From Halichoerus grypus (Eukaryota > Chordata > Mammalia > Carnivora > Phocidae), in assembly GCF_964656455.1 (NCBI RefSeq), contig NC_135718.1, positions 21,340,449-21,404,448 of the forward strand: a stretch of DNA of 64,000 bases. The letters run 5' to 3'. Under the pieces are notes generated by a model. The model saw only the letters and a program-made list of their open reading frames with translations, did no database searches and had not been told where the DNA came from. Every line of letters starts with the position of its first letter. The first letter of the stretch is position 1. Both the position numbers and the translations under genes were made by a program. This document shows, piece by piece, positions 57,211 through 64,000 of this stretch.

Positions 57211-58799
57211 TAGATCACTGTTTCTAAACCAGCACCCAGATAAGGCTTCAGTTAGGGACCGGGTGTAATACAAAATGATAGACTTGCAACTCAATGAGGT
57301 CAAGTGAGGCCCAAAGGGGCCACAGAGTCACTGTAGGGAAGGGCAACAGTTTCATCACTCATTTCTCGTTCAAAGTGCCACGGCCAATTCCCATGTTAGA
57401 GTGAGTGCAAGCAAGGGGACTTCACAGTAGTGCTGACCTGACCAATTACTGTATTCAGGCTCAGGCCAAGGGGGCCACAGGCTTGCATTACCCTGACAAC
57501 CTCTTCAAGCTGGAGGAAGCCCACATGATTGCTCAGCCTCTAGGGAGCCCAACAAAAGTAAGACACCTCCATGGGAACTTTATTCATTCCCCTAGCCATG
57601 GTCTATAGGAAAGAGGTTATGGGTACTTTTTGTGGGGCACAGATTCTGTGCTGCTAGGGTCATTCTCAGAGTCATCCTTGGGTCTCCGCACAGGCTGGAA
57701 CTTGAGCAAGACAGGTGGGGTGAAAATGGAGGTCTTCACAGGAGGGGGGTGGCATCTTCTCAGTATTGGGGGAACCACTACAGGCCCAGGAGCCTGGGAG
57801 CCAAAGTAATGGAGCTTGTGCTTCACTATTTCCAGCCATGTATGAGAAATGAAGCCTCCCAAGTTGAGGACCAAGGGGGTCAAATCAACCATGTGGCTTT
57901 TTGGGTTCAATGACAGGCCAGCTCAGTTTAATTTCACTTCAGACCTTACAACTTCCAACTTCACCATAGACATGCTAGTCAGCAGAGGGAAGGGGCCAAA
58001 GACCCTAGGCACAGTGTAGATAGGGGGTGATGGTGCCATCATGGAGGCCATGGTGGTAGCAGCTGATGGCAGTGGTGGAGGTGGCAGCAGGGTGGGTGGC
58101 AGGCATGGGGAGGTTGACTGGTCTTGCAAGAGGATTGGCTCTGGTTTCTACAATTTTTTTCTTCTCTTCTTGACATCCTGGGAGTAGAGGTGAAGCTCCT
58201 CTTCAGCTATTCCAAGCGCTGGTGCATCTTCAGGTCACCCATGCTGTTGAAACAATTCAGGTCCTTCTGGACTGCACAGAAGAAATTTACTAGGCCTGTT
58301 TGCCCTTATGTACTACCCTCTGGACCAGTGCAGGGCTGTGGTGGTCTATGCTGCAGAAGAGGCTGTGCAGAATGTGCCCCATGTAGGTGGCCACCTGCCT
58401 CTCGAAGTCTGCCTTGGAGATGAGCTGGCAGAGGTCATACTCTGGGGGAACTCACTGCTGAAGTCATCTAGTACCTCTATCTGAGAGGGACTGCAAATGG
58501 CCAGGGAGGTGTCAGAGTGGAGTGGCCATTGGGATCGGGCCACCAAGGCTCCAGGTGTGTGAACCCCTACCCTGTCTTAAGCTGGGGGAGTGGGGCAGCT
58601 CCCAAGGTCTGGGTCAGGTCACCCTGTTTGGTGGGAGTCCTACAGGTGGGGGCTGCAGGGGTGCACCTACTATCTTCCCCACAGCCACTCCTTCCACACA
58701 TCTTCCTTCCACCATCTTCGGCCACCACCAGGCTGCTCTCTAAATATCTTACAATTTTATTTGTAAATTTACCTCAATAAAGCTGGAAAAGGGAACTTA

Positions 58800-59495
58800 A
58801 GTAGCCTAGAGTCCATTTTAACCTAGAGAATTCAAAATCAAAAGACTCATGTCAATTCTAGACTGGGCCATAAAGGAGTATACATTCCTAGTCCAAACCA
58901 TAATACCATTTCACCAGATGATTTTTGGAAAATCATAGATTCAGAACTGGTAGAGTATATGCTATATTTACTGGAACTCATTTTATTTTAAATGAGAAAA
59001 ATCTAACCCCAAATAGCCTAACAAATAAACAAAACAAATAACAAAAGGAAATTTATATAATGTCCCACAAAAGTAAGAAGTCAAAGGAAATCTGAAGCTA
59101 GATCTTTAGTCATGCCTATATTCAAACATTGAAATAATATCAAGGGAGCTTTTTTGTTTCTCACTGTTTAAAAGGATATACTAATACATCAGCCATAGCA
59201 ACATATTTAAGTATGCCCTAGAAATCTAAGATAGTAAATAATTAGGTAATCTTTACAACCTGTTCTCATCCTTAGATTCACATTTTAACAGTTTCTAAGC
59301 AAACTAATATCCAGCATGAAAGGTATTCCATAGTCATAATAGTTTGAGTTAATTATTTTATATCAATGTTTTAATTATTGTTGAGTCTGGCAAACTTTCA
59401 GTTTTTGTACTGTGCCCTAAAGACTCAGCTAGAGATTCATGTTGAAGTCAGCACACACATATTTAGGAGATACCAAGAGATTTAGAACTACATAA
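58800..59495. other. Unique intergenic sequence
   Basis: No recognisable repeat or exon. Confidence 0.4.
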
Positions 59496-59499
59496 TCCT

Positions 59500-59700
59500 G
59501 GGTTTACATGCTTTCTTATCAGCCATGTGACCTTAGCCAATTCACTTAACTTCTCTGACCCTTAATTTCTTCACCTGAAAAATAAGGATAACAATATTAC
59601 CACCTATTCCAAAAGGTTATTTTAGTTAATGAAGGATACCATATGTGAAATCTACATAACACAGTGCCTAGTACACAGAAAGAACCTCTCTAATTGCAGT
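59500..59700 (+). repeat. MIR SINE, sense
   Basis: 'cctgggtttacatgctttct', 'agccatgtgaccttagccaa', 'ttcacttaacttctctgacc' and 'ataacacagtgcctagtaca' cover the MIR core to 3' end. Confidence 0.85.
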
Positions 59701-59727
59701 CCTTTCTCTAAGCTGAAATGTAACTCT

Positions 59728-59845
59728 AATTTCTATTTATTCAAAAATACTTATTAACTGTCTACTATGGGCCAGGTATTATGGTAGACACCAGGAATTT
59801 AAAGATGAGTAATACATGTTCTATATTGTTCAAGCTCTTAAATTC
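59728..59845 (-). repeat. L2 3' end, antisense
   Basis: 'aaaaatacttattaactgtc', 'tactatgggccaggtattat' and 'ggtagacaccaggaatttaa' are the reverse L2 terminus. Confidence 0.7.
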
Positions 59846-59968
59846 TTGTGAGATGAAAGAAGAAAAAAATATCAGGACCCTAATAGGTGCATGCCCTCAA
59901 CCTTTCATGTTGTACTGAGAATCAACTATCTCTTCCCTAATGACGAGGCTTTATAAGAAAAAGTCCAT

Positions 59969-60167
59969 CTTGGGACAACTGAGTGGCTCAGTCAGTTAAG
60001 CATTTGACTCTTGGTTTTAGCTCAGGTCATGATCTCAGGGTATGGGATTGAGGCCAGCATCTGGCTCACACTCAGTGTAGAGTCTGCTTGAGATTCTATC
60101 TCCCTCTCCCTCTGCCTCTCCCTCCCTTCAACTCTAAAATAAAGAAATAAATCTTAAAAAAAAGAAG
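59969..60167 (+). mobile_element. Can-SINE, sense
   Basis: Diverged head 'gggacaactgagtggctcag', body, and tail 'aaataaagaaataaatctta'. Perfect 13-bp target duplication AGAAAAAGTCCAT at 59956-59968 and 60168-60180. Confidence 0.95.
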
Positions 60168-60256
60168 AGAAAAAGTCCATTTCAACTAACTGACTGCAGC
60201 CAGATATAGATTTCTTTGCACCTTCTCCACTTCCATGGCTTCACTTGACTGGCCTA

Positions 60257-60358
60257 TGAAGAGGAAAAGGAAGGAAGGAAGGAGGGAGAGTAGGAAGGAA
60301 AGGAGGAATGGAAGAGGGAGGAAGGGAAGAAGGAAAGAAGGAAGGAGGGGGGAAAAAA
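60257..60358 (+). repeat. (GGAA)n-like purine tract
   Basis: About 100 bases almost pure purine, built from GGAA, GGGA and GAAA units; makes a Lys/Arg/Glu-rich frame. Confidence 0.92.
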
Positions 60359-60494
60359 AAGTCTATCTCCCTGAGAATGAGCTCTTTCCCCAGATACAGC
60401 TTAGTCCCATATACAGGTAACTAATTGGCAAGCTAGCCCACTGGTCAGTCAGACTTTCCATAACATATATGACTGTTAATAGTAGGCAGAGCAC

Positions 60495-61613
60495 CTTGGT
60501 CACAGCAACTTCTTTCAAGACACATCTCTAAAGGCAGGGGAAACAAAAGCAAAAATGAACTTTTGGGACTTCATCAAGATAAAAAACTTTTGCACAGCAA
60601 AGGAAATAGTCCAAAAAACTAAGGAAATCCACTAATGGGAGAAGATATTTGCAAATGGCATTAAGGATAAAGGGCTGGTGTCCACGATCTATAAAGAATT
60701 TCTCAAATTCAACATCCAAAAAACAAATAATCCAGTCAAAAATGGGTAGAAGACATGAACAGACACTTCTCCAAAGAAGACATACAAATGGCTAACAGAC
60801 ACATAAAAAAATGTTCAACATCACTAGTCCGCAGGGAAATACAAATCAAAACCACAATGAGATACCACCTTACACCAGTTAGAATGGCCAAAATTAACAA
60901 GACAGGAAACAAAAAGTGTTGGCGAGGATGTGGAGAAAGGGGAGCCCTTTTACACTGCTGGCGGGAATGCAAGCTGGTACAGCAACTCTGGAAAACACTA
61001 TGGCGGTTCCTCAAGATGTAAAAATAGAGCTACCCTATGGCCCAGAGATTGCACTACTAGGTATTTACCCCAAGGATACAGATGTAGTAAAATGAAGGGG
61101 CACATGCACCCCAATGTTCATAGCAGCAATGTCCACAATAGCCAAACTGTGGAAGGAGCTGAGATGCCCTTGAACAGATGAATGAATAAAGAAGATGTGA
61201 TACATATATACAATAGAATATTACTCAGCCATCAGAAAGGATGAATACCCACCATTTGCATTGACATGGATGGTCAGTGAAATAAGTCAAGCAGAGAAAG
61301 ACAATTATCATATGGTTTCACTCATATGTGGAACATAAAGAATAGAGACGAAGACCACAGGGGAAGAGAGGGAAAACTGAATGGGAAGAAATTGGAGAGG
61401 GAGACAAACCATGAAAGACTCTGGATTCTGGGAAACAAACTGAGGGTTACAGAAAGGAGGAGGGTGGGGGGATGGGGAAACTGTGTGATGGGTATTAAGG
61501 AGGGCACGTGTTGTGATGAGCACTGGGTGTTATACACAACTAATGAATCGTTGAACACTACATCAAAAACTTATGATGTACTATATGCTGGCTAACTGAC
61601 CATAATAAAAAAA
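60495..61613 (+). mobile_element. Young L1, sense, 5'-truncated
   Basis: About 1.1 kb starting in the ORF2 C-terminal domain. Peptide remnants [19 protein letters not shown] and [13 protein letters not shown] are as in other carnivore L1s. It continues through the 3' UTR ('tgagcactgggtgttataca', 'ctacatcaaaaacttatgat') to a short A tail. Perfect 17-bp target duplication AATAGTAGGCAGAGCAC at 60478-60494 and 61614-61630. Frameshifts, for example near 61020, and truncation make it dead on arrival. Confidence 0.96.
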
Positions 61614-61630
61614 AATAGTAGGCAGAGCAC

Positions 61631-63085
61631 AAAATCAAAACAGTGACCTCATTCTAAAATAGGAATTCAGAATGTGATAAAATGTGAGATGACCCAGTCT
61701 TCTAAATATAGGCTGGTAGCATATATGTGTTGGGGCCAATTATTTACTCACTTACCAAGAGGAAGTCAGCAAAATTCTCTGATAAATGCTGAAAAAGAGG
61801 ATCTGTATTAAGTGTAGTCAGTTTGAATTGCATTAGTTTCTCCCAAGCACAAAGCCCTACAGTTTGGCAGTCATTTCATGTCCTAAGGGGATTTCATATG
61901 TCACTGCCACTGAAGCCAAAGTGTGTATTCAACCTCCTTGAATATGGACTAATGGAAATTGTATTTTAACCTGCAGCTCCTGGACTGAAAGAACGGCTGA
62001 GGGATTAAGTTTCTAAATATAAATACAATAACTCTCTGTGGATATAGCTGAAGCATCTCTCAGCCCCTTAACTTGATGGGTTCTGCCAATCATGGGGGAC
62101 AGTGAAGAGAAGTAGAGAAGTGTTGAATAGTAGAGAATTGGAAGTGACTTTCCCAATTCACAATTTATTCATTAGTTTACTTGGGCATATATACAGATAT
62201 GAGACTACCAGATTATAAGTTATGAGAAAACATGAATCATGCATATCATTTCCACCACTGTATGCTTAGAATCTGGCACAGTCCCTGGTACATATTTTTT
62301 GCTCAGTAATGAACTCCTAGCAAGATCATGACACTCCATAGAAAAGGGTCTTTTGGAGACAGTTATTCACTCTGAAATCTGTTTCCCTCTTCACACTCTG
62401 GACAGCCAACTCTATGCAAAGTGCTATTCAATACCATCACCTTACCATTCTATTTATCTCAGTGGTAAAGACAGACATCTTCAGCAAACTACAGTAATCT
62501 GAGGTTGAAATTCAGATATGTAGGAGTCTCTGAAATCCTATTGAACTAACCAATGCTATAAAAATATGATAGGAATTTATAGAAGGCTGGGCATTGAGAG
62601 ATAAGTAAAAGATTCATCATAAGTTGTATAACACATGAAGTGTAAAAAAAAGAGAAAAAAGAAAAAAGAAAAGTTTAGACAAAAACTGCTACTTCATTTA
62701 TACAAAAATGTTTTCATTATTCTAAAAATAAAATGTCACACTAAATTTTAGAGAAATAAGGAACACAAGAAAACTTCTTTATGAATTGAAGTCCAACATA
62801 ATGACAATCACATTGGCAAAGCCCAAACATCTCTTCAAATTATTTTACTTTGTCTGTTTCCTCCTTTGTAAATGTGATAATTATTGTGCCTACTTCATAG
62901 GACTGTTCCAATGATTACTTTAGACATTTCTTGTAGAACTCTTGATATACAGTTTTTCTAAGATGACATTTTTTTTTTTAGATATTAAGAAGGAAGGAGC
63001 AAAAAGTTTTGATAATCAATAACTTAAGAAGAAATGAATTACATCAAGTTAAACAGGTGTAATTTCTATAGGATATCTCAGATCA
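61631..63085. other. Unique intergenic sequence
   Basis: An (AAAAG)n-like run lies at 62646-62672. Nothing else recognised. Confidence 0.45.
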
Positions 63086-63099
63086 GCTCCAATAATATA

Positions 63100-64000
63100 A
63101 GATGTATTGTAAATTTCCAAGAGAGGGATATAGTATCGACAAAAAGATAGAAAATATAACAAAGTACCAAAGAAGTTATAACTGAACTAAAAAATACAGC
63201 AGAGGAATTCACCTGCAGAATGGATGAAATAAAAGCACAAATCAGTGAAATGGAAGACAAGACAATGGAAAACACCCAGAGAGCAATGAAATGAAAAAGA
63301 GAATTAAAATAAGTGAGAATACTTTAAGGAACCTTTGGGACAATATCAAGAGGAATCACATTTGTAATATAGAAGACTCAGAAGAAGACCAAGAGCCAGA
63401 AAAATTATTTGAAGAAATAATAGCTGAAAAATTCTTTAATCTGGGGAAGGAAATAGACATCTAGGTCCAGAAAGCTCAGAGAGTACTAAATAAGAATAAC
63501 CCAAAGAGAAACACACCAGGACACATTACTAAAAATAGTAAAAGTTAAAAAGAAAGAAAGAATATTAAAAGCAGCAAGAGAAAAGCAACATATTACATAC
63601 AAAGGAAACCCCATAAGGCTAATAGCATATTTTTCAGAAGAAATTTTATAGGCCAGAAGGGAATGACATAACATATGTAAAGTGCTGAGAGGAAAAAAAA
63701 AAACAAACCTGCTAACCAAGGATTCTCTGCCCAGCAATGTTATCATTCAGAATTGAAGGAGAAATTAAGACTTTTCCAGATAAGCAAAAACTAAGGGAGA
63801 TCATCACCACTAAACCAGCCTTATAAGAAATGTTAAAAGGACTTTTCTGTGCTAAAAAGTAAAGGCACAAATTAACAATAAGAAAACATATAAAAATAAA
63901 AATCATACTGGAAAAGATAAATACATAATAAAGGTAATGGATCAGCCAATTATAAGGCAAGTATGAAGCATAAAAGAAAAAAGCGATAAAATTAATTAAA
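63100..64000 (+). mobile_element. Old L1, ORF1 C-terminal and inter-ORF region, runs off the window
   Basis: Order matches an L1M element: 'gaagttataactgaactaaa', 'ctttaatctggggaaggaaa', 'aatattaaaagcagcaagag', 'aaccaaggattctctgccca' and 'tcaccactaaaccagcctta' are the ORF1 C-terminal half; 'aatggatcagccaattataa'-like text near 63935 is the inter-ORF spacer. ORF1, which encodes the L1 RNA-binding protein, is broken by several stops. ORF2 would be expected just beyond the right edge. Confidence 0.88.

Larger units (their letters stand above)
56716..58743 (-). pseudogene. Antisense processed retrocopy, parent gene not identified
   Basis: The block starts with (ATTTT)n, a poly(A) tail seen from the other strand, and is flanked by a 19-bp duplication, 'atatcctacaattttattt' at 56697-56715 and 'atatcttacaattttattt' at 58744-58762, inside an L1. 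Read on the minus strand it is GC-rich with coding remnants in shifting frames: LISKADFERQVATYMGHIL (about 58430-58370), then FNSMGDLKMHQRLE (about 58260-58215), a Pro/Ala-rich stretch followed by SPPIYTVPRVFGPFPLL (about 58050-57970), and a 97-codon frame (57910-57617) with LVLNLGGFISHTWLEIVKHK and a Pro-rich, acidic end. No intron-like gaps are seen. It is clearly broken. I do not recognise the parent. An antisense L2 tail (56738-56840) and a Can-SINE (57015-57210) lie in its 3' part. Confidence 0.75.
56443..58795 (+). mobile_element. L1 3' UTR split by a retrocopy
   Basis: Left part (56443-56715) has 'attgactatagttgatgaca', 'ctgaaatttgccaagaaagt' and 'tgatggatatgttaactaca'; right part (58744-58795) is the terminus 'aatttacctcaataaagctg' plus 'gaaaa'. 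Removing 56716-58743 and one target duplication restores the L1MA/L1MB-like 3' end. Confidence 0.85.

Noticed and set aside
57632..57913. 93-codon plus-strand frame in the GC-rich retrocopy
   Set aside because: It is the antisense shadow of the retrocopy, whose poly(A) and coding remnants are on the minus strand.

Overview
This window is repeat-rich intergenic DNA from a mammal, almost certainly a caniform carnivore. The marker is 17 tRNA-Lys-derived Can-SINEs (head GGGCGCCTGGGTGGCTCAG, a tCTCTC-rich body, an AATAAATAAA tail) together with carnivore L1 3' ends that finish in the 'taatgtatggtgattaacataa' type of sequence. The SINE bodies look like those of arctoid carnivores (bear, seal or mustelid group) rather than the dog SINEC_Cf or cat types; that finer placement is from memory of the families and cannot be tested here. 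No intact protein-coding gene, rRNA, functional tRNA, CRISPR array or operon is present, and I see no convincing multi-exon gene.

Layout. 0-7.9 kb: mostly unique sequence with old MIR and L2 fragments and one Can-SINE that splits a MIR. 7.9-11.4 kb: two nested antisense L1s, one sitting in the A-rich tail of the other. 11.8-20 kb: L2, MIRs, several Can-SINEs, an L1 3' end and a long pyrimidine tract. 20.6-27.2 kb: three short L1 3' ends, and a three-layer nest in which a ferritin light chain (FTL) retrocopy sits inside a MER2 DNA transposon that sits inside a MIR. 27.8-30.8 kb: an old sense L1 carrying a young Can-SINE, a local palindromic rearrangement and an MRPL1 retrocopy in its 3' end. 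31.9-32.4 kb: a Can-SINE next to an unusual hairpin-plus-tandem triplication. 34.5-45.5 kb: an old L1 piece, a complete MER2, five Can-SINEs, MIRs and an antisense MLT1 LTR. 45.7-47.3 kb: an L1 with a twin-priming inversion, its junction interrupted by a Can-SINE. 47.3-56.4 kb: mostly unique sequence with MIRs and microsatellites. 56.4-58.8 kb: an L1 3' end split by a 2-kb antisense retrocopy of a gene I could not identify. 60-64 kb: a Can-SINE, a young 5'-truncated L1 with a perfect 17-bp target duplication, and an old L1 ORF1 segment running off the right edge.

Nothing here works together as a pathway. The biology visible is retrotransposition history: L1 machinery has inserted its own copies, SINEs and at least three cellular mRNAs, and many target-site duplications can be read directly. 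The nests give relative ages: MIR and L2 oldest, then MER2, MLT1 and old L1s, then the retrocopies, then Can-SINEs and the young L1s. I found no evidence of a previously undescribed functional system; the most unusual structures are the 32.1-kb hairpin/triplication, the 29.3-kb palindromic rearrangement and the unidentified retrocopy at 56.7-58.7 kb.
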